Assembly: GCA_013368445.1 (NCBI GenBank) | Contig: JAACJO010000004.1 | Span: 1,860,001-1,924,000, forward strand | DNA length: 64,000 nt | Origin: Leucocoprinus leucothites | Taxonomy: Eukaryota > Basidiomycota > Agaricomycetes > Agaricales > Agaricaceae | Reading direction: 5' to 3' | Shown here: positions 23,039 to 34,198 of the stretch, in pieces | How the letters are laid out: every line of letters begins with the position of its first letter | How positions within the stretch are numbered: the stretch's first letter is position 1 | Notes under the pieces: model-generated | Seen by the model: the letters and a program-made list of their open reading frames with translations, nothing else | What the model was told of the DNA's origin: nothing | The model's database searches: none | Made by a program: the position numbers and the translations under genes

Positions 23039-24390
23039 GCTAGCTATTCTAGTTTGTGGGACGCTTCTTGAACAAAACTAGTCGAGAGTCTGCTCGTGTA
23101 TAAATCAGCATAAACCAACTGAACAGTTTTAGAGAAAAGCAGGACGGGAGGAACGTACTGAATGGCCAACGATTGTCTGTGCTCGGGAGTGACTGGATGA
23201 AGTGCGGCCAGGAGGTGTCAGGAAAACAGGCGGAGAGCAAGTGTGGGAAAGTCTGTGTTTGATGAATGTTTGATGTACATAAGTGTTTGGGCCATCTTCA
23301 CACTTGCCTGGGCGCCAGCATATTTGCCTTGTTCACAAAGCACGACGCAGGTCACTCGCAAGTCAATAGCTTCCTTTCTTGAACAAGAACGAAGTCATCG
23401 TTGGGTCAATAGACCACTTTTGAGCGGACTGCTATTTTCACCTCACTATTATATTTTCGTACCGAACAATGGCATTCTATCTCACATTATACCTTCAGTA
23501 GCCCCTCGCCTAAGCTTACCTCGACTCCAAAGTCGCATCTCTGTGTTGGGCGGAAGGCGCGCGGTAAAAAGGAGATCGAGCTGCCGTTCTCATCAGATGT
23601 TTATCTCTCGCTTTACTGGGCGAAATTGAATAATCAACCTTCTGGGCAACGGCCATGGTATTCCTTCAAACACGGACGTCAAGCTATAAAAAGCTATGTG
23701 ATTCAACCCAACGATCAATGGATTCCAGAAGAGGACGTCGTGAATTCGTCATTGATCATCGTATGTGTGTCGGGTAAGTAACAGGTGCCACATGAGCGGC
23801 AGCCAGGGTCCACTGGGTCCCGGACAAGTCCCGAAGTTAATTGCCTGAGGCGGAAACACATCGCAGCTCGGACCTTCCTTACACTCAGTCAACTTCCATC
23901 ATCTCTCCATCAACGTTGGAAGGTGTATCATGTTCAGTGAGTGTTAGCTAGTCCATCTGGGACTCTCCATCACCCATTGACTTCACTGCCTCCGTACTCC
24001 TGCACATGTATCAGACTTATGAAGCAGGCTAGCGTTGCTCCAAATTAGCTCCAGCAAATCAACGGCCGTCTATCTTCTATTTACGAAAGGAAAGAATAGC
24101 GAAGTCCACCTATCAGCGGGTTTCTTCGGACCATTTAACATTGTCACTCAATTGACCGCGCCCATATACGTAGGCTGGCCGTCTTTCGCGTTTCCTTTCA
24201 CCATTCCCTCCCGATACCTTTAAGCTATCTAGACCCGAGAGAAGAGCAGATCCACCCCCCTCTCTACTGCTCCTCGCAATTATTTTGAAATTTTGAGTAT
24301 CTGATCGCGCTGGTCTGCGTCCCAACACGCCAAGAAGGTCCTGGTTGCGAGCCCGGTGGAATTTAGAGATTGGTTATACTGAAACTACGA
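23039..24390. other. Intergenic between divergent paraoxonase-like and DUF6534 genes, with an orphan exon-like frame
   Basis: Mostly divergent promoter. One open frame on the + strand, about 23411-23772, has protein-like composition (segments EIELPFSSDVYLSLYWAKL and QWIPEEDVVNSSLIIVCV) and ends at a perfect donor, GGGTAAGT. It has no ATG and no recognisable partner exon. It may be a remnant of a broken gene. Confidence 0.4.
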
Positions 24391-26513
24391 ATGGAGGGGA
24401 TTTCTATTGCGGACACTTTTGGTGCGCCATGTCGGGTTGTCCGAACGCAAGGCTTACACGTTATGGTCATTGCTAGGTGTGATGCTCATTGGGGCCTTCA
24501 TTGCAATGGGTATCTATGGGATCACTACGCTACAAGTGAGTGAAGCAACCATGGCTTACCATGCAACAAACGTTGCCCCTCCACGGATCACTCCTTGGTG
24601 ATGCACTTTCACCAAACTGTGTACTGATATCTCCGAATCATAGACATACTTTTATTACATGTATTATCCCAAGGACGAAATCTCAATAAAGTGGCTGGTA
24701 AGTGGTCAAATCCGATTTACAAAGTGAATGTAGAGACAACGGTCTTGCTTCCAGGTCGGAGTCATCTGGTACGCATTCAGGTTTGACGGAGATCCAAACT
24801 CGACTTATGACATTTGTCAGGATACTAGATACCCTTCACATCATTCTAAGTGGGTATTGATCTCAGTATATCCTTCAAACCCAATCGTTCTGATCTTCTC
24901 TTTTTTCAGTGTGTCACGCTGTCCATTATTACCTTGTGGGTCCGAAATACCCGGTCATTACTTTCACGATGCGCTAATGAGACATAGGTACGAGGCTTCT
25001 CGCAGACTGAACTACTAAGCGATGGGGTATGGTGCGTCAACTTTGATTTCTCGTCCTTGTTCAAGAAACTAACCACACATCTCAGGTCCCTATATGTACG
25101 TGTTTCTAATTACATTTTGATTGTCAACTGATTCATAGGCTTAGGCGACCGTCGCAATCAATGTAAGCCTCTTCGACGGCGCTTCTAATTCTAGCTCACG
25201 CGCTCCCAGGTGCTGGTCGCGTTTATTTCGCAAAGGTATGTTTTCGGGGTCTTTCCGTTTTGTGCCACATCCTGACTGACATAAACAGCTTCTTCACAAT
25301 GCGAATACACAAGCGTAAGAATTTCGTTATTGAAGGAGGTGACGGAGATTGAATGTCGCTTGTGTAGTCAGTCCAGAGCAACACAAGTGGTGGATATCGG
25401 GATCGATCGTAAGCCCGGAACACTCTTCACTCAGTGTCCTAAGTTGACTTCATTTGACAAGGGAATTATTGTACTTGCACATCTATGTGAGTTGCCAGAG
25501 ACTCTGCACGCGCGGGTTGCTGAAGACATACTGACTGCACCCAGGTTTTGGAATGGGTATGACCCAATCACATTTTCCTTTCAAGGCCCCATCTGATGAC
25601 CCTTCATGTCAGAGACCGTCATATTTTTGTATGTAACCAACCCAGAACATGACGGAGAGCCAAAATTAATACGACGGATAGTTTTATCAAGAAGCAATTT
25701 ATTCGATTAAAGGATATCTCGGTGAGTGCGAAAGTATGGCACTGAGAAATGACTATGCTCACCTTCAGGATAAAGCTAATCGCCGCAACACCATTTGGTA
25801 TCACCGCTATACTCTCCGACATTGTCATTGCGCTCGCTCTGTGTATCCTACTACACAGCAATAAAAGCGAATTTGAAGACACAAATCATATTATCAATAA
25901 ACTTATCGTCTACGCCATTAATCGCTGTCTTTTGACTAGGTACGCTGATTCAAACATCGGTGCATCAGTCCTGGATTGCTGACTATCTCTAGTGTTATAG
26001 CAGTGATTGAAGTCGTCCTAGTAGGCCCAGATTTGAACAGTGCTCTGTGTATGTCAAAGACTTACAGGCTCCATAGTTCGGTGTTATACCAAACCCATTC
26101 TATACCTTTGGAATTGATTTTGTGATCGGAAAATGTGAGTGCGTTCATTTATTAGACACTTGGTCCAGCATTCAATTTCTCTCCTTTTCAGTCTATGCGA
26201 ACTCACTGCTAGCTGCCCTGAATTCGAGGGGATCTATCCGAACCACTTTGGTTGAGTGTAATTCGACGGAACTGTCGACGAATTTTGTTGCAACCGGCGT
26301 TGAAACGGAGCATGATCCTACCGCAATGCACGTACGAAACCGTGAATATGCGCCAGATCATCGTTTAGAGAATGTTGATCTTGAAATGGAAGGGGAGGGT
26401 AGACAGTCAGGGGTAAGTCTCTGCTTGTTCTGCTCGGTGTGCATTGTGATTCTCAAGATTGATGTTTTCAGATGGGCTCGACGATGCACAAAACAAGGCA
26501 GCCTTGGTCATAA
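24391..26513 (+). CDS. DUF6534-type seven-helix membrane protein split into many tiny exons
   Basis: Splicing about 17 short introns recovers a continuous membrane protein. Exon 24391-24421 (MEGISIADTF) joins 24477-24535 (GVMLIGAFIAMGIYGITTLQ), then TYFYYMYYPKDEISIKWL, VGVIWILDTLHIILMCHAV, SLYATVAINVLVAFISQ, SFFTMRIHKLSPEQHKWWIS, LIAATPFGITAILSDIVIAL, HIINKLIVYAINRCLLT, and FYANSLLAALNSRG. These are the conserved blocks of the agaricomycete DUF6534 family (lineage-expanded, seven helices, function unknown; sometimes compared with GPCRs). The soluble tail after the last helix is acidic (LENVDLEMEGEG) and ends MHKTRQPWS at 26513. Some exons are extremely short (10, 14 and 18 nt). Exon edges near 25440-25670 are the least certain. 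Confidence 0.82.
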
Positions 26514-27254
26514 AAATATTACTGTACTGTCACACTGGGAGCTTGATTGGGTATTTGTCTCTACCTAATTTATTGGACTCTTGTACTACAACGCCTTATA
26601 TTATTGAGTACAGGCAACTTCACGCGGAACACGGACTCTTCCTTCTGGTTTGAGCACTGCATGCTGGACTGATATGATACATCTCTGAGTCAAGTCAGTC
26701 TCCTGAAAAATGCCCAAGATGCTATGGTCAGGCGGTGTGAAGCTTAAAGCTTGAAAATTTGGGCTTTGAAGAGCTCTTGCCAAGTTGTTTCTGGCTAAGT
26801 AATTAGGCAGCTCCCAAACCGGAAATATGTAGTTTCGGCCCACCGGACCCTTCGGGCCTGGCTCTTGACCACGTTTGCCAACTCGATGCTTGACCAACTG
26901 CATTCATCTGCCCACACGGCTGCTTCAAGTTCTTTGGTGCTATCTTGAAACTCTCGTTCGCAGCTCACTCCAGACTCGAGTAGTTTGAAAACGACTCCAA
27001 AGGATTCAAGACCTCGGGTCTTCAGCCTTCAGGCCCAGTCCAGCTACAGTGCTGCCATTTATCGCATGAAAGAAAAGCCGACAGTTCGCATTGCTCATCG
27101 AACGAGGGTCCGCTTTGATAACCATTTGGAAGTGGTCGCCCATGTCGTGGGTATATAGCCCTATGGCAACAATCTCAAACTACAAAACGATACTGGTCCT
27201 GTGACAATTCCGCCTAAACTGCTTCCCTTCGCTCACACAGATACTCAACGTCCC
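26514..27254. other. Intergenic upstream of F-box gene 2
   Basis: No supported gene. A frame at 26601-26903 (-) has no ATG or splice context. A GC-rich inverted repeat is visible near 26838-26862 (GGCCC...GGGCC) with no evident function. Confidence 0.45.
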
Positions 27255-28853
27255 ATGCCCTCTGCAACGCCCCCGCTCAGCGAGCCACCGGAGAGTGAAC
27301 TTGTTTCCGTCAAGCAAGATATAGGACGTCTTAAGGGGACGATCGACGGCCACTCCGCTAAGACGGCGGATCTTCCTAAAGCTGGTCTCGAGGAAGATTC
27401 TACCGAGCGCGCTCTGCAGCTCAGGAGGTCAAATGAGAGCCAGTCCAACACCAAGATCCTTCCAGTCGAAATCCTTTCCACAATCTTCCAATTCACTTGC
27501 GTACCACCTTCGTCATCTCTAAATGTGGATTTGGGTGGGGCGGGCTCACGGGAAACATATTCGCTATTAGCTTCGGCACTCGCGCTTTCAGCCGTCTCGC
27601 ATCATTGGCGGCGTGTTGCTGTATCTACGCCCAAACTCTGGCAGACCTTGAAGCTCCAAGTCGAAAACGAAAAACCACATCAGGCGCAAATTTGTACCGA
27701 CCTATTACGGTTGTGCATCGACCGCTCATGCTCCGTGATGGATCTTCTACTTGACTTTAGATTAGTCGCTGATGTAGGGACCACACTGAGAACTCTACCT
27801 CATCCCGAGGTTCCGGAAGTTCTCCTTGATCAGCTGGAATGGCTGGTCTTTGTTGATTTACCCCATGTCTTCAGGGAGCTATCCCTACTTTCACTTGACA
27901 AAGTGAGATGGTCTCAGCTAGCTTTCTTGCTAGCCCCCTTATCGCAACTAAAGATGCTCCGGGTGGATCGTAGCCGGATGTATTATATGCAGGCCAAAAC
28001 AGACATCTCCAAATTTCGAGATGTTTTAGGTCCACGACTTACTATGCTCGACTTGAGCTATTCTCACTACGATCTCTCGGTGGAACTCTTACTTCATTGT
28101 CCCAATCTCATTCAATGCCGTTCAGCATTTTCCACGCATCCACGCAATGATACTATTTGGGTTAATTCGAATGACGACAACCACGTCCTTCCACGCCTGG
28201 AGTGGTTGCATTGGAGTGCAATTAGGAACCCGAATGGTCTACGCTTTGCAACCACCTCGGTGCCAGCCTTACGATACCTGAAGTGGGATCATCGTACACC
28301 ACCACCAGATGACGATAGCCTCGTCCCTGATATCGATACCGCTTTCATTCGATTCTTATCCACCGCTACTAAACTCGAGGAGTTCGACATTGCTATCGCA
28401 AATCGCTATGTGGCTTCCCCAGCCCGCATTCTAGCGCTCTTGCCCAGAATCATTGCCGCCACTCCCAGCGGTGTCCAGAAGCTGACATTACATGTGACAC
28501 GCGGTCAATTGGCCACCATTCCCTCGCCCTTCATCACACCACTCATGGGACGTCCTTCGGTACACTCTGCCTTGACAATACCATTACCCGCCTTGAAAGC
28601 CTTGTCCCTCATACTCGATCCTGGGCCAGTGGAAAGGCCCAGCGTCCGACGGGAAGATTGGATTGCGACAAATTTAGTTGCATTTTTGAGGCAGCGGCGG
28701 CAGCTTGGGTTGGTGCATGAGTTTAATTTGTCTTTCAACTTCACTTCCAGATGGGATGATAAAGTGTATGAAGGGTTCAGGGAACTTGTTCGGGAGGGTT
28801 TACGACTACAAGTAGATATTGACGGTAGACCAGTTTCATGGCTGCATCTCTAG
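27255..28853 (+). CDS. F-box protein 2
   Basis: Intronless, 532 residues from the ATG at 27255 (MPSATPPLSEPPE); the frame is open further upstream but without ATG. A helical segment (ELVSVKQDIGRLKGTID) precedes an F-box at about residues 75-135: ILPVEILSTIFQFTC, LALSAVSHHWRRVAVSTPKLWQTL. The rest is Leu-rich with LRR-like spacing (LSQLKMLRVDRSRM, LGPRLTMLDLSYSHY, LPRLEWLHWSAI, VPALRYLKWDHR). Layout is the same as F-box protein 1 about 7 kb upstream, but sequence similarity is confined to the F-box, so they are family members and not a recent duplication. Inferred SCF ubiquitin-ligase receptor; substrate unknown. Confidence 0.85.
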   Translation: MPSATPPLSEPPESELVSVKQDIGRLKGTIDGHSAKTADLPKAGLEEDSTERALQLRRSNESQSNTKILPVEILSTIFQFTCVPPSSSLNVDLGGAGSRETYSLLASALALSAVSHHWRRVAVSTPKLWQTLKLQVENEKPHQAQICTDLLRLCIDRSCSVMDLLLDFRLVADVGTTLRTLPHPEVPEVLLDQLEWLVFVDLPHVFRELSLLSLDKVRWSQLAFLLAPLSQLKMLRVDRSRMYYMQAKTDISKFRDVLGPRLTMLDLSYSHYDLSVELLLHCPNLIQCRSAFSTHPRNDTIWVNSNDDNHVLPRLEWLHWSAIRNPNGLRFATTSVPALRYLKWDHRTPPPDDDSLVPDIDTAFIRFLSTATKLEEFDIAIANRYVASPARILALLPRIIAATPSGVQKLTLHVTRGQLATIPSPFITPLMGRPSVHSALTIPLPALKALSLILDPGPVERPSVRREDWIATNLVAFLRQRRQLGLVHEFNLSFNFTSRWDDKVYEGFRELVREGLRLQVDIDGRPVSWLHL

Positions 28854-29386
28854 TCGCCTGTCAATGTACCCACTTATTGAGACATTTTAGGCTGTACTTT
28901 ATGGCTTGCTGAATATCCGCAGCCGCCACGATCGTGGGCCACAGCCTCGAGACCACAGGCGCCTAATATTGGAATTTGATCGCAACTTGAGAGGACTTTC
29001 TGTGCTAGGGTTCCGAACAAAGCATCATCGCTCTGACGTATGCCGCGCCCCGAGACGGGTTGTGCGAGGACGGATTGGTTTCGGAGCGCTTCAGCGTTGC
29101 GGGGTAATTTCACCCGATCCTAGTCATACCAAGTTATATATGTCTTGAGTTGTGATCGCTGGGTGCTGTGCGTTGATCACACGCCAGACGATATTCTGCG
29201 GCCGAATACAGTGGGGTCAATTTACTGACTTAAACGGCACTTGTACACTCCAGGGGGGAGGAACGTCGCCGATCATTACAGTGCCTTGAGGAGAGAGTGA
29301 CAAGAATAGCTAAGCACCAGACCTACATCATCAAACACTTCCAAGCAGCCACTGCTTCCTCACGGCCCTTGTTCCTTTGCTCCACT
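28854..29386. other. Intergenic upstream of the Ca2+/cation antiporter
   Basis: No supported gene; short frames on both strands lack ATG starts with coding character. Likely the 3' flank of F-box 2 and the antiporter promoter. Confidence 0.5.
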
Positions 29387-32087
29387 ATGTCCGCTGCCGT
29401 GGCCAGGTTTCTGTTCGTCTTCGTCCTTATTCTCAACGTCTTTCTCTGGTCAAACAGTCGCTATGGCCAGTCAATCGCTACCAAGTCTATCCATCACGGA
29501 GAAAGCAGCCTCGTGCGCAGGATCTCGTATGAGCTCATGAATCCTGGAGTAATAAGTATTTCCAAAGACCAGGTAAACAGCCGACATCGTGTTCACATAG
29601 CAGAACTAATGGTACTTTCCCAGTGTTATCCTATCTCAGTGCCGCCGCGAGACCAATGTTCACATGTCGAGAAGAACTGTCCTTCCCCCACGACCTTCCT
29701 CTCCCTCGATTATCTTCATTTTTATTTCTGTGAAAACTATAAACTTCGACCACTTCTCTTCATCTCCCTGGTTCTCTGGCTCATCTTCCTGTTCTCAACC
29801 CTCGGCATAAGTGCATCCGATTTCTTCACTCCCAACCTCGCGTCCGTCGCCCAGCTGCTGGGGCTGGATGAGAATGTGGCAGGCGTCACATTTTTGGCCT
29901 TTGGAAATGGTTCTCCTGATCTATTCTCAACGTTATCCGCAATGCGTGCCGGTTCGGGAAGCCTGGCTATCGGGGAGTTGCTTGGAGCGGCGTCATTCAT
30001 TGTGTCATGTGTGGTTGGCTCCATGTGCATCATTAAACCTTTCCGAGTGCACAGAGCACCATTTTTGCGTGATGTTGGCTTCTTCACGATTGCTGTGGGC
30101 GTAGTGCTTCTAATCCTCTATGATGGAGAGATACGGATGCTGGAGTCTGGGATGCTCGTGGGGATGTATACACTCTACGCACTCATTGTCGTTGTTGGAA
30201 GCTGGTGGGAGAGAAGGCAGGAGAGGAGACGTGAACGCGAGGCACTTGTGCGAAATGAATATGACACGAATATCCCTGTGTTTCCGCCATACTCAGATGA
30301 ACGTGAGCTCGTCTCTCCAACCTGGCAAAAGTCTCGGTTAACATCGGCGTAGCTTCGACTTCAGCACGGGCGGACGACGGTATATTGGGTGTGGAATCAC
30401 CAACATCCCCAAGAACACGGGCTATATCCTCTCCTGGGCCGATACCCTCACATTTACACATTAATATTCCTTCCCAACCTCGTTCACGTTCCCCATCTCC
30501 TAGTCCTCGCATTAGCAAGCTCCCGCACTTTTCTTTAGTTGGCGCTCTTGAATTTCGAGATGTCGTCACGTCGTTACAACATCAAGCCGCGGGGAAGTCA
30601 CTCGACATTTTTGAGAGTCCTGTCACCCCCTATGCCGGAGGACACTATCATCACCGTACCCTCTCTACGCGCTCCGAGCGATCGCGACCACGTTCACTTA
30701 ATTCAAGTTGGTACAGAGATGAAGAGAGTAATGATAATCTGGCCGGAAGCGTTCGTCTTAACCAACGCCAGTCGCCATCCCCCAGCATTTTGTCACCAGC
30801 TTTACAAGAAGAAAGGCCCACCCAGGCAAGAGAGCCGGATTACTTTGACGGACCTCTTGGCGATGGGGAGGGGGGTGCACCCATGCCTTCAATATACCGA
30901 ACCCCCGCTTCTCCGTCAGAAGCTGAAACTGAAGAAGAGCTCTTCATACCCCGAACAAAGCGCCAGCGCGTGTGGAAAACGGTTAAACAAATCTTGCATA
31001 CCATTTTCCCAACCCTTCATCATTTCCGACAGCAAAGTGCCTTAGGAAAGATCGCTGCGCTGCTAGCAGCACCTGCAGTCATGTGCCTAACGCTCACACT
31101 ACCCGTAGTTGTGACACGATATGACAATCGACGTCGGTCTGCGGAGAAACAGCTATCTAATGGTGGTGCACCGTTGATCGAATTCGAGGAGGAGGGCGTT
31201 GAACGGGTTTTGATAGCAGAGGAGGAAGTAGAGGATAATTTACACGAGTTGACATTCAGCAAGTGGCTGATGGCCGTGCAATGTGTTTTAGGGCCGCTAT
31301 TTTGTGCTGGGGTATTATTCAGTAAGTCATACCGTATTATTCAGAAGAGCCGGATGTTGACTGTCTTAATTAGAGGGAAATAAGTATGAAGGATGGATTA
31401 TGCTGGGCACAGCCATCGCTGGGCTTACTGCTGGAAGTCTGGTCTTGGTTCTCGCGGACAACGGGGCACATCCAACTGCAAGGATGGTGAGATGTTCGAT
31501 GGGATTCATTGTGGCCATCGTCTGGATCATGGCCATTGCTGATGAAGTGGTGCATGTACTCCAGGTTCGTTTCTCACATCCCTCATTATTTAACTGTCCC
31601 AGCTGACAATGTAAACCTGCCAGACTTTTGGGCACATTTTCGGGCTATCGGATGCTATCATTGGATTGACCATCTTCGCTGTAGGAAATTCGTTGGCGGA
31701 TCTGGTGGCGAACATGAGTGTTGCAGTATGTCCCTAAGCTTTGAAATGCTCAAAGTTCATCTAATGTTCAATTTCGCTGTACCATAGGTGTTTGCCCCGA
31801 TTATGGGTTTCTCTGCATGCTTCGGTGGTCCTATGCTCAACATCCTTCTTGGAATTGGACTCTCAGGCTCATGGATCGTTCACACGACAAAGAAGCCATA
31901 TCACATCGACCTCTCAACGACGCTTCTCGTTAGCGCTATCGGTCTCCTGATTCTCCTGGCCGCGACTCTAATCTTTGTACCACTGAACGACTACTATTTA
32001 ACTAGACGCTGGGGAATTCTACTCATCGCGTCATACGTAGTCATCATGTCTATCAACGTAATCGTTGAGGTTATGGGGATGGATTAA
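29387..32087 (+). CDS. Ca2+/cation antiporter of the NCX/NCLX type
   Basis: ATG at 29387 starts MSAAVARFLFVFVLILNVF, a signal or first helix. After an intron at about 29575-29624 come Cys-rich lumenal motifs (CYPISVPPRDQC, HVEKNCPSP) and the first exchanger repeat, with ENVAGVTFLAFGNGSPDLFS (alpha-1, GNGSPD ion site). An intron at about 30303-30354 leads to a long Ser/Pro/Arg-rich cytosolic loop of about 270 residues. The second repeat holds IIGLTIFAVGNSLADLVANM (alpha-2, GNSLAD) and FGGPMLNILLGIGLSG, and the frame ends at 32087. About five introns. This order (Cys-rich start, alpha-1, long loop, alpha-2) fits the NCLX-like branch also found in yeast as YDL206W. Inferred: sodium- or proton-coupled Ca2+ transport in an internal membrane. 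Confidence 0.92.
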
Positions 32088-32403
32088 TTCTCCAAGTTCT
32101 GTGCTGTCTCACGACAGCACTGATATATTCCACTGTTATGTTTCTTTTTCGACTTCGTTCTGAACCGCTTAGCCTTCGCATGATTTGCATATAGACGATA
32201 GCATTCTTTGTTTTGCTCCGCATCACATCTCCCATGTCTTTGCTGCCTTAATAACTTCGTAATTCGTGTTTGTCCCCAGCCTAAAATGGCTAATCCTCTT
32301 TATGTGTATTGCACCGAATTATATCATGGTTTTGGACATTCGGTATTGACATAATTACACCATAAATATACCAGCCGGTCTTTCCATTGATAGTTTTAAG
32401 CGG
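32088..32403. other. Short convergent intergenic region
   Basis: 3' flanks of the antiporter (+) and SEN54 (-). AT-rich, with several TTATA/AATAAA-like signals on both strands; no gene. Confidence 0.5.
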
Positions 32404-34073
32404 CTAGACCATAGGCCATTCATCGAATGCACCTTGGCTAAATCGGAAGAAGCTAATGTTGCCGTTGTCTACTGCTGCAATAACTATAATTTTTTTGCCC
32501 TGTTTAAGAGCAGCAAATGGATTGGGCTTTCGATGTGGCTCGGAGGGTGATGAGGGAAATAGAGAGGGGAAGAGGCGTTGGGAAATAGTTGTTTTTGGCT
32601 GCGGTGGCTGTTGAGGCGTTTGAGGAATTGTGGTGGAAGTTGGGGCTGGGGAGGGTTGTGTTGTGGTGGCGTTCATGGGTTTCCCACCGTAAGCCTGACG
32701 TCTAGGACGGGGAAGAGGTGGAGGAAGTTCTGGTAGAATATCAAAGAGAGTGGATAGCTCGTGTAAAGTGGGAATTGGTGTCGTGCGGGCGCTGGTAGTT
32801 GGCCTTAATTGATGAGTTTCTATAGAGGGCTGTGGAGACTTACTTTATAATGACAATCTGAAAATCGGGCAGAGGAGGTGCAGTCTTCTTAAAGGGCGTT
32901 GATGGTTTATAGACATTGTAGAAGATTTTATAGGGTGAGGGCGGCGAGGGAGATGGTTCTCGTGGTCGGTGCAGAGGGACCTCGTATCCGGAGGGAAGGA
33001 ACCGAAGGAGTCGGTATACTGATGCTGAAAAGGATTGGTAAGTATTGTCGTATGGCTGAATGTCAGGAAAGACGAACCATAATCATGATGCACCCATCCG
33101 CTCAGACGAAGTGGCTTCCACCAGTTGAAGCTGGAGGAGAAGATGCGTAGGACCCTTGAAAATGTGAAGGTGAAGGGTGAGAGTAAGCGTGCTAGCAGTG
33201 ATTGTTTTGGTTTTCTTTTTGTGAGATCGAAGGGAGGAGGTATTGGATATGAGTCGTTTGGGGCCACATTTCTGGTTACCGCATATCCGAGTCGTCGAAG
33301 ATAAGCATAGACCTTGTAAAAAGTCAGGAGAGTGAGCATTACGAGTATGAGAAGACTTACTTGAAATCTCTCCAGAGTCAAGTTCTCCTTCCCAATCATC
33401 TCTGCATACGCCTGCTGTACGCTCATCGGAACGCCAGCAATCCCTTCAAATCCTTGCAGGTGGGAGGTGTCTACATCAGACTCCTTCCAGCAGAAAAGGG
33501 TTCCTCTCTCAATCAGATAGATGGACTCTTCAGGCAAGAGCTCCAGTCTTTTCTTGACTTTCGTCACCCCATTTTCATCGAGAGTCGGCCGAGCTGCAGA
33601 GTGTCCCATAGTTGTGAAATGAATTCCGTGAGGAATCGTGATTTCTGTTCGTTGAAGGTTTGGGTACCAGATTCCATAGCTTATTCCTTTACTATTTAAT
33701 ATTGTCAATCAGCAAGCAGGTACTCTGTATAAAAGGAGGGGAGTTGCCTTGCGATGGTACGAGTTGTTCGCAATGTATCAAACATAGCGGCCCTTGACCG
33801 TTCAAGGATATGGGTTTGAAGATTTGTTCCTCCATGGGCCCTTGGTTCGAATTCCTTTTCACCACGTTTTGGTATGACTGGACGTGCAGCGGCAGGTCTG
33901 TTCCACAGATATTCAGTGAGGATGTCAGAGGCGGAGGGACTGGAAATAAATCACAATAGTTTGGTCCAGTCCAGACCACCCTCCTCATCTCCAGAGGATT
34001 GTTCATCGTCTTCTGGCTGTAGATCATCAGGCTTCTGGGCAAACGAGTTTGGCTCTTCTAGCGAGTCGTCCAT
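32404..34073 (-). CDS. SEN54: tRNA-splicing endonuclease subunit SEN54
   Basis: Structural subunit of the heterotetrameric nuclease that excises tRNA introns. The ATG at 34073 starts MDDSLEEPNSFAQKPDD. After an intron the conserved block ARPVIPKRGEKEFEP follows. Further exons carry GISYGIWYPNLQRTEI, RLELLPEESIYLIERGTLFC, MSVQQAYAEMIGKENLTLE and VYAYLRRLGYAVTRN, the signature of the SEN54 N-terminal domain. Next are a basic linker, SVYRLLRFLPSGYEVPL, a Pro-rich stretch, and YKIFYNVYKPSTPFKKTAPP. The C-terminus FAALKQGKKIIVIAAVDNGN and SFFRFSQGAFDEWPMV resembles the SEN-complex nuclease fold without catalytic residues, as expected for this subunit. About six introns. Divergent from the WSS1-like gene with 125 bp between the ATGs. 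Both tRNA genes in the window contain introns this complex would remove. Confidence 0.93.
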
Positions 34074-34198
34074 GGTCGACCAGATTGATCTGAACTCAAA
34101 TCGAGCCTCCAGTGCCAGACTTCTAAAAACGCGTGGTCTCGTGACCAGACGCGGTCATTAATCTTCGCTTCTCATTTCTCCTTCTCATACCACCCACC
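34074..34198. promoter_or_regulatory. Bidirectional promoter of SEN54 and WSS1-like genes
   Basis: Only 125 bp separate the two start codons, so both 5' UTRs and core promoters must share it. The part nearest the WSS1 ATG is pyrimidine-rich (TTCTCCTTCTC). No TATA box is obvious. Confidence 0.6.

Noticed and set aside
33835..33860. T-loop-like GGTTCGAATTCC
   Set aside because: Lies inside a SEN54 exon; no acceptor, D or anticodon arms surround it.
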